DNA of 64,000 nt from Corynebacterium sp. ACRPS. Its GTDB lineage: Bacteria > Actinomycetota > Actinomycetes > Mycobacteriales > Mycobacteriaceae. The translations under genes were made by a program, and so were the position numbers. Under the pieces are notes generated by a model, which saw only the letters and a program-made list of their open reading frames with translations, made no database searches and was not told the origin of the DNA. How positions within the stretch are numbered: position 1 is the first letter of the stretch; each line of letters starts with the position of its first letter. Location of the stretch: contig NZ_JAKRMY010000004.1 of NCBI RefSeq assembly GCF_022346005.1, positions 93,580-157,579 of the forward strand. The letters are read 5' to 3'. This document shows, one piece after another, positions 49,446-57,304 of this stretch.

Positions 49446-50603
49446 TTAAAGGGCGTCGAGCGCCTGCTGCAGATCCGCTAGCAGGTCATCGATGTCCTCG
49501 ATGCCGATGGAGATGCGCACCATGTCTTCCGGTGGCACCAGTTCCGATCCTTCGGCCGAAACGTGGGTCATGTTCTGCGGGTGCTCGATGAGCGATTCCA
49601 CCCCGCCCAGCGATTCCGCCAGGCAAATAAGGCGCGTATTCAAACAAATCTGCTTGGCGTGCTCTGGGTCGTGGAAGCGCACGGACATCATGCCGCCGAA
49701 CCCGCGTATCTGCTGCGCCGCCAGTTCGTGGCCCGGGTGCTCTGCCAATCCCGGGTAGCGCACCTGCTTAACCTCTGGGCGGGCCTGTAAGAATTCCGCC
49801 ACCTTTTGCGCATTGGCGCAGTGGCGATCCATGCGCACGCCAAGGGTCTTAATGCCACGCGCAGTCAGGTAGGCATCGAAAGGCGAGGCGACCGCGCCCA
49901 CGTTGCCCTGGAAATACAGCAGCTGCTCATCCACCTCGGGGTCATTGGTAACTACGGCGCCACCGAGGACATCGGAATGCCCACCCAAGTACTTCGTGGT
50001 GGAGTGCAGAACGTGGTCCGCGCCGAGTGCGAGGGGGTTCTGCAGGTACGGCGTGGCGAAGGTATTATCCACCAACACCTGCGCATTGCCCTTGACCTTA
50101 GCCACCGCCGCAATATCGGTGATATTCAGCGCCGGGTTGGTCGGGGTTTCCAGCCAGATGAGCTTAGTATTGTCCTTTACCGCAGCGGCGACGGCATCGA
50201 CATCACAGGTGTTGATAATGGACATCTCCACGCCCCACTCCGTGAAATCATTAAGCAGGCGATAAGAACCGCCGTAGGAATCATTGCCCAAAATGACGTG
50301 ATCGCCGGGGCGCACCAAGATGCGCACCATCGTATCGGCGGCTGCCATGCCGGTGGCAAAGACGCGGGCGTAATCCGCGCCCTCCAGTGCAGCCAAGGTC
50401 TTCTCGAGGGAGCGCACCGTCGGGTTGGCCACACGCCCGTATTCAAAGCCGCCGCGCAGTTGCGCGAGGCCATCCTGGGCGAACGTGGTCGAAGCGTAGA
50501 TCGGCACGTTGATGGATCCCATGTGCGGATCCGGGTGATATCCAGCGTGAATGGATCGGGATGAAAATCCTTTTGCCAAGTTATGTGCGCTGTGTTCAGT
50601 CAT
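49446..50603 (-). CDS. metB: Cystathionine gamma-synthase MetB
   Basis: A 385-residue PLP enzyme. The PLP lysine is in HSTTKYLGGHSDV, with YGRVANPTVRSLEKTLA and SLGGVESLIEHP as further Cys/Met-metabolism signatures. It makes cystathionine from acetylhomoserine and cysteine; related lyases cannot be excluded, but the order of residues and genome context fit MetB. The ATG at 50603 has GGGAGG 2-3 nt upstream. A half-conserved McbR-like site lies 12 nt further up. Confidence 0.88.
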   Translation of the reverse strand: MTEHSAHNLAKGFSSRSIHAGYHPDPHMGSINVPIYASTTFAQDGLAQLRGGFEYGRVANPTVRSLEKTLAALEGADYARVFATGMAAADTMVRILVRPGDHVILGNDSYGGSYRLLNDFTEWGVEMSIINTCDVDAVAAAVKDNTKLIWLETPTNPALNITDIAAVAKVKGNAQVLVDNTFATPYLQNPLALGADHVLHSTTKYLGGHSDVLGGAVVTNDPEVDEQLLYFQGNVGAVASPFDAYLTARGIKTLGVRMDRHCANAQKVAEFLQARPEVKQVRYPGLAEHPGHELAAQQIRGFGGMMSVRFHDPEHAKQICLNTRLICLAESLGGVESLIEHPQNMTHVSAEGSELVPPEDMVRISIGIEDIDDLLADLQQALDAL

Positions 50604-50615
50604 GCCTCCCAATCG

Positions 50616-50631
50616 TAGACTAAGCGGTTCA
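50616..50631. promoter_or_regulatory. McbR-like half-conserved operator upstream of metB
   Basis: TAGAC-N6-GTTCA resembles the McbR consensus TAGAC-N6-GTCTA with a perfect left arm and a 3-of-5 right arm, located 13-28 nt before the metB start codon. McbR is the sulfur-metabolism repressor of corynebacteria. Confidence 0.35.
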
Positions 50632-50761
50632 TCCACACCGGCCATTCGGCAATTTATATTCTGCCCTCTCCACGCGTTGCCGATTCGGCGCCATCAGTGA
50701 GATTTCAGGATTTTCTCTAGAATGGGTGCGGTTAGTTTGTGTCCACGATCAAGAAAGAATG

Positions 50762-51763
50762 ATGAGTACGAACCTATTTACCATGGCTCAGGGCGCTGCA
50801 GAGAAAAAAGACGATGCAGTAGAGTCCGTATCGAGCTTCTGGAACGACGAGAACGTTCAACTTTGGCTTATCGAGCGACCCATCCGCATCGGCCTCATTA
50901 TCATTTTGGCCTTCATTGCGCACTGGGCGCTGCGCCACCTCATCAACCGGCTGGCGAAAAACAGCATTAAGGCCTCCACCCTCAAAAAGCCCAGCCGCAG
51001 CCGCAGCAGGTCTGCGGAGGACGGCCAACCGGATGACACCCTGCGAGAAACCAGGGAGGCGCGCCGCGCCTCGCGCATTAAGACCCTCGCCGGCGTAGGG
51101 CGCTCGGCGGTCGCCATCGTGGTCTGGGTTTCTGCCGGCATTGCCATCCTGGACGAGTTGGAAGTCAACGTCGCCCCGCTGATCGCCTCAGCCGGTGTTA
51201 TCGGTGTTGCCCTCGGCTTCGGTGCGCAGGAACTGGTCCGAGACTTCCTCTCCGGTATTTTCATGCTCATTGAGGATCAATACGGCATTGGCGATGTCAT
51301 TGACCTGGGCAACGGCGTCTTCGGTGACGTCGAGTCCATTTCCCTGCGCATTACCACCGTCCGCGATATCGACGGTGCCCTGTGGTACGTCCGCAATGGC
51401 GAAATCCTGCAGGTGGCTAACCACTCCGATGAGTACTCCGTTGCCCGCATCCAAATCCCCGTCGGGCTATCCAATGACCCAGAGGTTGCCGGCGAGGTCA
51501 TCGACAAGGCCGTCAAGGATGCCGTCAAGGACGAAAAGATCCGCAAGATGGTGCTCAGCACCCCGCGCATCGACGGCATGTCCAAGTTCGAGCCGGATTA
51601 CGTATCCTTCCGCGTGTCCACCAAGACGCTGCCGGGCCGCCAGTGGGATGTCCAGCGCTTTGTCCAGTCCCGCGTCCTCAACGTCATGCACGCAGAGGGC
51701 ATTACCACCCCGTACCCACACGGCATCGGCATTGCCAATCCGCATAAGGGAGACGATGCCTAA
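50762..51763 (+). CDS. Small-conductance mechanosensitive channel (MscS family)
   Basis: A 333-residue channel. Two to three N-terminal helices (RIGLIIILAFIAHWAL, AVAIVVWVSAGIAIL) lead into the pore helix APLIASAGVIGVALGFGAQELV, followed by the beta domain DQYGIGDVIDLG and a C-terminal domain. It lacks the long cytoplasmic extension of the glutamate-exporting MscCG, so osmotic relief is the likely role. AGAAAG precedes the ATG; ATG 50759 is an alternative. It is immediately followed by glbO. Confidence 0.87.
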   Translation: MSTNLFTMAQGAAEKKDDAVESVSSFWNDENVQLWLIERPIRIGLIIILAFIAHWALRHLINRLAKNSIKASTLKKPSRSRSRSAEDGQPDDTLRETREARRASRIKTLAGVGRSAVAIVVWVSAGIAILDELEVNVAPLIASAGVIGVALGFGAQELVRDFLSGIFMLIEDQYGIGDVIDLGNGVFGDVESISLRITTVRDIDGALWYVRNGEILQVANHSDEYSVARIQIPVGLSNDPEVAGEVIDKAVKDAVKDEKIRKMVLSTPRIDGMSKFEPDYVSFRVSTKTLPGRQWDVQRFVQSRVLNVMHAEGITTPYPHGIGIANPHKGDDA

Positions 51764-52147
51764 ATGAATTCCGTCTATGAAGCCATCGGTGGCACCCCTA
51801 CCTTTGAGCGCCTCGTGCATGGCTTTTATGACCAGGTCAAAGAAGATGACGTGATTGGTCCCATGTACCCGGATCAGGATTGGGAAGGCGCGGAACAGCG
51901 TCTTACCTGGTTCCTGATTCAGTACTGGGGCGGTCCCCAACACTTCTCCGAAAACCGTGGCCACCCGCGCCTGCGCATGCGGCATGCGACCTTCCCCATT
52001 GGTATGGAAGCCCACGATCGCTGGCTCGAGCTCATGGGAAAGTCCCTCGATAGCATCGAGGAAGACACCATCCCGCCGGCGTATCGCACCATGCTTTGGG
52101 ATCACATGCAGCGCGTCGCCGCCATGCTCATCAACAGAGCGCCTTAA
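51764..52147 (+). CDS. glbO: Truncated hemoglobin GlbO (group II)
   Basis: A 127-residue group II truncated hemoglobin. The proximal histidine is in RMRHATFPI, and the G8 tryptophan lies in LIQYWGGPQ; TyrB10 is in the VHGFYDQV region. Group II proteins bind O2 tightly and aid redox balance. The ATG directly follows the mscS stop, so the two are co-translated. Confidence 0.92.
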   Translation: MNSVYEAIGGTPTFERLVHGFYDQVKEDDVIGPMYPDQDWEGAEQRLTWFLIQYWGGPQHFSENRGHPRLRMRHATFPIGMEAHDRWLELMGKSLDSIEEDTIPPAYRTMLWDHMQRVAAMLINRAP

Positions 52148-52195
52148 TTTTTCAACTGCTTGTAGCGCTGCCTGTGCAAGCGTTGCAAGCTGTAC

Positions 52196-52241
52196 AAAGA
52201 GGCCCGCGCACTTTCACATTAGGTAGTGCGCGGGCCTCTTT
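52196..52241. terminator. Bidirectional terminator between glbO and ald
   Basis: AAAGAGGCCCGCGCACT and its complement form a perfect 17-bp stem with a 12-nt loop, followed by TTTT on the plus strand. Confidence 0.85.
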
Positions 52242-52278
52242 TACTGTGCGCTAGCGCCAAGTTAGCGCTGCCGGATGC

Positions 52279-53370
52279 TTAGTCTTTCCAGTCGAAAGCC
52301 TGGCGTACCGGCTCAGATACCAGCTTGCCCCCGCGGGTCATCACGCCTGAGCGCAGACCTGGGAAGCGCTCGATCGCGGCATCCAGGTCGTCGTTAGCCA
52401 CCGCGCGGATATACGGCAGCGTCGCCGAGGCCAAGGCGCGGGCCGAGGTATTGGCCACCGCACCGGGCATATTGGCCACGCAGTAGAAGAGGGTGTCGTG
52501 CACCTTGAAGGTCGGCTCGTCGTGGGAGGTCTTGCGCGAGTTCTCGAAGCAGCCGCCCTGGTCGATGGCGACATCGACAAGCACCGCGCCCTCCTTCATC
52601 TTCTTCACAGTCTCCTCGCGCACCAGCTTCGGTGCCGCAGCGCCTGGAATCAAAACGGCGCCAATGACGAGATCGGCCTCCTCCAGCTCCTTATCCAGCG
52701 TGGACGGATCAGAGATCAGGGTGCGTACGCCGCCGGCGTACTGGTCATCAAAGCGCTGCAGGACGTGCGGATCCACGTCTAGGACCGTGACTTCTGCGCG
52801 TAGACCGTGCGCCATGGCCACGGCGGACGCTCCTACCTGGCCACCGCCGATGACCACCACGCGCGCAGGCTGGGTGCCCGGAATGCCGGAGACCAAGAGG
52901 CCGCGGCCGCCCTGGGTGGACAAAAGGTGGTGCGAGCCCTCAATAACGGCCAAGCGCCCGGCGACCTGGGACATGGGGGTCAGAAGCGGCAGGGTGCCGC
53001 GGCGGTCCGTAACGGTTTCATAGGCAATCGAGGTCGTCTTCGATTCCGTCAGCGCCTCCGTCAACGGGCGATCCGCCGCCAAGTGGAGGTAGGTAAAGAC
53101 GGTGAGATCCGAGCGCAGGTACTGGTACTCCGACTCCAACGGCTCCTTTACCTTCAGCAGGAGCTCGGCCTTGGCCCACGTCTCGTCCGCAGAATCGACG
53201 ATGGTGGCCCCAGCCTCTACGTACTCCTCATCGGGGAAGGACGCGCCGACGCCCGCGCCCGTTTCAATGAAAAGCTCGTGCCCATCAGTAACCAAGGTCC
53301 GCACCTCGGTTGGGGTGAGGGCGACGCGGCTTTCATTATTCATGATTTCTTTGGGTACAGAAATGCGCAC
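52279..53370 (-). CDS. ald: Alanine dehydrogenase
   Basis: A 363-residue NAD-dependent L-alanine dehydrogenase. MRISVPKEI-NNESRVALTP is the conserved start, LLLKVKEP holds the active-site lysine and FTYLHLAAD the histidine; the NAD motif is VIGGGQVGASAV. The start is GTG 53370 with AAGGAG 8 nt upstream. It supports use of alanine as nitrogen source or its formation under low oxygen. Confidence 0.93.
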   Translation of the reverse strand: MRISVPKEIMNNESRVALTPTEVRTLVTDGHELFIETGAGVGASFPDEEYVEAGATIVDSADETWAKAELLLKVKEPLESEYQYLRSDLTVFTYLHLAADRPLTEALTESKTTSIAYETVTDRRGTLPLLTPMSQVAGRLAVIEGSHHLLSTQGGRGLLVSGIPGTQPARVVVIGGGQVGASAVAMAHGLRAEVTVLDVDPHVLQRFDDQYAGGVRTLISDPSTLDKELEEADLVIGAVLIPGAAAPKLVREETVKKMKEGAVLVDVAIDQGGCFENSRKTSHDEPTFKVHDTLFYCVANMPGAVANTSARALASATLPYIRAVANDDLDAAIERFPGLRSGVMTRGGKLVSEPVRQAFDWKD

Positions 53371-53627
53371 GGAGGTTCTCCTTCATGTGTTGGTTACAGA
53401 GGCGAAAATTTACTTCTCGCTGTCAGGTTAACGCAGAATGAGAAAGAGAATATAAGTTTGTGCGTATTTCACGAACGGGGGTGGAAGCTAAAATCCCGTT
53501 TTCCCAGATACCGCAGTATATAGGGTTAAAAATGCGCGCACCGGGGATACCCACTACCCCCGACTATTGGGTTATAGGTATTAATCACTGTCCGTTTTGG
53601 GTAACGGAATACCAGATTCGGGGAGTT

Positions 53628-54266
53628 TTACAGCACGGATAGCCGCGTGGAACGGTAGATGCTGCCAAACGGTGCATCAAGGCGCACCCACCGGCCAAGG
53701 CTCGATACACGCAGGTGTCGCGGAATATCCATGGAGGCAGAAAACCCCGGAATTAAGCCCAGGTTGGTGCAGGCGAAGATCATCCGCATCGGAATTTCCA
53801 CCGTTTGGCCGTTGCCCTCAACCGTGACCACGGTCTGATTAAGCAAGCTGGGCGGCGGGCCCATGGGTCCAGAAAATTCCCGGGTCAGCTTCTGCCCCTG
53901 GTCCGAGAGCTCGCGTACTACCGTCACCGGCAGGGTATCTACCACGCTAAAGCCGGTCGCCGGGGGCAATGCGCCCGGCCACGACGCATCGCGGGACGGG
54001 CCGAGTTCCATAACACCGGTGCCATCGTTTTTCGCGAGCTGTTGCTCCAGCGTCTCCGCGGACCCCACTGCCCCATCGCGAGAGGCTTTCCCCTGCACCC
54101 GCCGGGAGGCGACAACCTCGAAGGGGGTGGTAACGAAGGCATCAACGACGTCATCGGCAAGCTGGCGCAGGCGCACCGATGCATTCGCGTCTACCCCGAC
54201 TGCGCGCGCAAGAAGGGCCCGTAAGCCAGGTCCTCCGCTGCGAACTTCAAGCGACTCGGTGACCAT
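53628..54266 (-). CDS. Conserved hypothetical protein (Rv2474c-like)
   Basis: A 212-residue protein of unknown function. Its place between glbO/ald and the thioesterase-ettA-ssb group matches Rv2474c. No signal peptide or membrane helix is visible; GVDANASVRLRQLADDVVDAFV is likely helical and the second half, with NQTVVTVEGNGQTVEIPMRM, looks like beta strands. Confidence 0.65.
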   Translation of the reverse strand: MVTESLEVRSGGPGLRALLARAVGVDANASVRLRQLADDVVDAFVTTPFEVVASRRVQGKASRDGAVGSAETLEQQLAKNDGTGVMELGPSRDASWPGALPPATGFSVVDTLPVTVVRELSDQGQKLTREFSGPMGPPPSLLNQTVVTVEGNGQTVEIPMRMIFACTNLGLIPGFSASMDIPRHLRVSSLGRWVRLDAPFGSIYRSTRLSVL

Positions 54267-54308
54267 GGCTTGCGGGCCCTACCTTTCTATGTGTGCACAG
54301 TGCGCCGT

Positions 54309-54719
54309 TTAAGAGGCGCTCATCTGCAGAATATCCTTTTCCTCATCCGTCAACGGGCGCGGGGTGTGCTTCTTCTTGTCAATGACAACCTGCACACAGT
54401 TCACCGTGGCCGCTACCTCCCCAGCAGCGGTCTTGACATGCTGGGTCGTGGTAAAGGATGACGAACCGATCTGGGAAACGGAGGTTTCCACGATGACGTG
54501 GGCATTGCCCTCAAAGGGAATGGGCCGCATATAGTCCACGTCGAGATGACGCACCAAGGCCATGAAATCGATGCCCTTGGCATAGATATTCTCCTTGGCA
54601 AAAGCCAAGCGTGCCTCCTGGGCAACCTCGATATAGTTGGCGTTCATCATGTGGCCGTACATATCGAAATCGCCCCAGCGGGTGGGCACTTGGTGGGTAT
54701 GCGCGTTATCGGTCGCCAT
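54309..54719 (-). CDS. Acyl-CoA thioesterase, hotdog fold (4HBT)
   Basis: A 136-residue thioesterase-like protein. TRWGDFDMYGHMMNANYIEVAQEARLA has the Asp of 4HBT enzymes and the central hotdog helix. It corresponds to Rv2475c. GAGGAG lies 4 nt before ATG 54719; ATG 54722 is also in frame but too close. It starts 15 bp after ettA, so it is part of that transcript. Substrate unknown. Confidence 0.85.
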   Translation of the reverse strand: MATDNAHTHQVPTRWGDFDMYGHMMNANYIEVAQEARLAFAKENIYAKGIDFMALVRHLDVDYMRPIPFEGNAHVIVETSVSQIGSSSFTTTQHVKTAAGEVAATVNCVQVVIDKKKHTPRPLTDEEKDILQMSAS

Positions 54720-54734
54720 CATTCTCCTCAGGGA

Positions 54735-56405
54735 TTATCGGGTGAGCTTGCGGTGAGTGACGCGAGAAGGACGGGCGGCGTCTTCTCCCAGACGCTCCAC
54801 CTTGTTCTTCTCATAGTCACCAAAGTTACCCTCAAACCAGAACCATTGCCCCTCGGCAACGTTTCCTTCCCACGCCAGAATGTGGGTACAGGTACGGTCC
54901 AAGAACCAGCGGTCGTGGGAAATAACAACGGCGCAGCCCGGGAATTTCTCCAAGGCGTTTTCTAGCGAACCCAGGGTTTCGACGTCCAAGTCGTTGGTTG
55001 GCTCGTCAAGAAGGATAAGGTTGCCGCCCTCTTTCAAGGTCAGCGCCAAGTTCAAGCGGTTGCGCTCACCGCCGGAGAGCACCTTCGACGGCTTTTGCTG
55101 ATCCGGGCCCTTAAAACCGAAGGCGGAAAGGTACGCGCGCGATGGCATCTCATTTTGGCCAACGTGAATATAATCCAGCCCGCCGGAGACGACCTCCCAC
55201 ACCGTAGCCTCTGGGTCGATATTCTCGCGATTCTGGTCCACGTAGGACAGCTTGACGGTCTCGCCGACCTCAACGGAGCCATCATCCGGTTCTTCCAAAC
55301 CAACGATGGTCTTAAACAGCGTGGTCTTACCCACACCGTTCGGGCCGATAACACCGACGATGCCATTGCGCGGCAGGGTGAAGGACAAGTCCTTAATCAG
55401 GGTGCGATCATCGAAGCCCTTGACCAGGTTCTTTGCCTCGACGACCTTATTGCCCAAGCGTGGCGGCGTAGGAATCTGGATTTCCTCGAAGTCCAGCTTC
55501 TTATACTTCTCCGCCTCTGCAGCCATCTCTTCGTAGCGCTCCAAACGAGCCTTGTTCTTGGCCTGGCGAGCCTTGGCGCCGGAGCGTACCCATTCCAGCT
55601 CGTCCTTCAAGCGCTTGCGCAGCTTGGCGTCCTTCTTGCCGGCGACCTGGAGGCGCTCTTGCTTCTTATCCAGGTAGGTGGAGTAATTACCCTCGTACGG
55701 GTACAGCTTGCCGCGGTCCACCTCACAGATCCAGCCGGCCACGTGATCTAGGAAGTAACGGTCGTGGGTGACGGCTAGGACGGCACCTGGGTAATCCGCC
55801 AAGTGCTTTTCCAGCCATTCCACGGACTCGGCGTCCAAGTGGTTGGTGGGCTCGTCCAAAAGTAGCAGGTCCGGCTCCGTCAACAGGAGCTTGGCCAGGG
55901 CCACGCGGCGGCGCTCACCACCGGAGAGGTTGGTCACCGGGGCATCGGAAGGCGGGCAGCGCAATGCCTCCATCGCCTGCTCGATCTTGGAATCAACCTC
56001 CCATGCATCGGCGGCATCCAAGTCCTCTTGCAGCTTGCCCATTTCCGCCATGAGCTCATCGCTGTAATTGGTCGCCATCTCTTCGGCGATTTCCTCGAAG
56101 CGCTGCTTCTTTTCAAAGATATCGCCGAGGCCCTCCTCGACGTTGCCGCGCACGGTCTTTTCTTCATTCAGCGGCGGCTCCTGCTGCAGGATGCCCACGG
56201 TGGCACCCGGATCGAGGAATGCCTCACCGTTAGAAGGCTGATCCAAACCGGCCATAATCTTCAGAATGGAGGACTTACCGGCACCGTTGGGGCCGACCAC
56301 ACCAATCTTGGCGCCCGGGTAGAACGCCATCGTGACATCATCAAGGATGACCTTATCGCCAATTGCCTTGCGCACGTTTTTCATCGTGTAGATGAATTCG
56401 CCCAC
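54735..56405 (-). CDS. ettA: Energy-dependent translational throttle protein EttA (ABC-F)
   Basis: A 556-residue ABC-F ATPase. Walker A sites are GPNGAGKSS and GPNGVGKTT, and both LSGGE signatures and a linker coiled coil (LRKRLKDELEWVRSG) are present. The length matches EttA of Escherichia coli, which gates the first elongation step by sensing ATP/ADP. The start is GTG 56405, with AAAGGGG 7 nt upstream. Neighbours equal Rv2475c-Rv2478c. Confidence 0.93.
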   Translation of the reverse strand: MGEFIYTMKNVRKAIGDKVILDDVTMAFYPGAKIGVVGPNGAGKSSILKIMAGLDQPSNGEAFLDPGATVGILQQEPPLNEEKTVRGNVEEGLGDIFEKKQRFEEIAEEMATNYSDELMAEMGKLQEDLDAADAWEVDSKIEQAMEALRCPPSDAPVTNLSGGERRRVALAKLLLTEPDLLLLDEPTNHLDAESVEWLEKHLADYPGAVLAVTHDRYFLDHVAGWICEVDRGKLYPYEGNYSTYLDKKQERLQVAGKKDAKLRKRLKDELEWVRSGAKARQAKNKARLERYEEMAAEAEKYKKLDFEEIQIPTPPRLGNKVVEAKNLVKGFDDRTLIKDLSFTLPRNGIVGVIGPNGVGKTTLFKTIVGLEEPDDGSVEVGETVKLSYVDQNRENIDPEATVWEVVSGGLDYIHVGQNEMPSRAYLSAFGFKGPDQQKPSKVLSGGERNRLNLALTLKEGGNLILLDEPTNDLDVETLGSLENALEKFPGCAVVISHDRWFLDRTCTHILAWEGNVAEGQWFWFEGNFGDYEKNKVERLGEDAARPSRVTHRKLTR

Positions 56406-56478
56406 TTTTTACCCCTTTGCAAAAATTTGGGAGACGTATTTATCTACACAAACACTACATCAGAATGCGCGCCTAGGT

Positions 56479-56503
56479 GCCTCGGGTCGGGCGAACCCGA
56501 GGC
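56479..56503 (-). terminator. Hairpin after ssb
   Basis: GCCTCGGGT and ACCCGAGGC form a 9-bp stem with a 7-nt loop between ssb and ettA. No T run is seen, so termination may be partial. Confidence 0.55.
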
Positions 56504-56515
56504 GGATGGCAGGCG

Positions 56516-57112
56516 CTATGCATGCACGGTTTCGGCGGCCTCCTCTTCTTGCGTTGCTACTTGCTCGCCGTCCTGGGCTGCTGCACTATTTCCCGCTTGG
56601 ATGCGGTCTGCAGCGGTATCAGCGGCGGTATCGCCCGGCGCGGAGTTATCTACGTCCGGTTCCACCTCATTATCGCCAAGCTCAGGGATGGCGATGTTTT
56701 CCTGGTTATACTGCGGCGCCAAGCGCTTTGCGCCGATGACGTGGCGGTTTAGGTCTAGGCCCACATACTGCGCCTTGATAAAGGTGCGGTAATGGTCCTT
56801 GCCCTCATCATCGCGCCACTGATCAGAGACGATCGAGCCGCAGACCAATAGCGGCATGCCCTTGGCCAGGGATTTCTTGACGTTGATGGCAAATTGGTTC
56901 CACATCTCCACGTCAATAAAGAGGTGGTCTACATCGCGCCACTGCTGCTGGCCGCGTTGGTTTTCGGCGTCGGTACCGGTATCGGCGGGGCGATCAGGAA
57001 CGCGCCGGGAGGATGCGATGCGCAGCTTGGTTTTATATGCGCCGGTCGAGGTCTTGGTCAGGATGGGATCTTGGGTAAGGCGGCCGGTTAACATTACTGG
57101 GTATTGAGACAT
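56516..57112 (-). CDS. Single-stranded DNA-binding protein (second, Rv2478c-like)
   Basis: A 198-residue OB-fold protein. LTGRLTQDPILTKTSTGAYKTKLRIASS and VEMWNQFAINVKKSLAKGMPLLVCGS are SSB motifs, and the tail is acidic and Ala/Gln-rich but lacks the DDDIPF end of replicative SSB. It corresponds to Rv2478c; the main ssb of corynebacteria is by rpsF-rpsR. Two DnaA boxes lie in its upstream region. AAAGGAA precedes the ATG. Confidence 0.88.
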   Translation of the reverse strand: MSQYPVMLTGRLTQDPILTKTSTGAYKTKLRIASSRRVPDRPADTGTDAENQRGQQQWRDVDHLFIDVEMWNQFAINVKKSLAKGMPLLVCGSIVSDQWRDDEGKDHYRTFIKAQYVGLDLNRHVIGAKRLAPQYNQENIAIPELGDNEVEPDVDNSAPGDTAADTAADRIQAGNSAAAQDGEQVATQEEEAAETVHA

Positions 57113-57221
57113 GGTGCTGAAATTCCTTTACTAGGTTGTGAGTTCGCGAGTGGTATGTCCCTCGCTCGCCTTCACATCCTGCTGCCGCAGCGCAAACCGC
57201 ACCATGCCATGCCGCCCAGCG

Positions 57222-57291
57222 CTGTGGATAACTTGTTGTTCCCCTCAACAAAGCGGCCCCAGGATGGTCACTTTCGGGCGGGTTATCCACA
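57222..57291. promoter_or_regulatory. Pair of inverted consensus DnaA boxes upstream of ssb
   Basis: TGTGGATAA (57222-57230) and TTATCCACA (57283-57291) are both perfect DnaA box matches in opposite orientation, 53 bp apart, between ssb and ctaG. They may couple expression of these genes to DnaA or titrate DnaA. Confidence 0.65.
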
Positions 57292-57304
57292 GGTGGGCAA
57301 TAAA

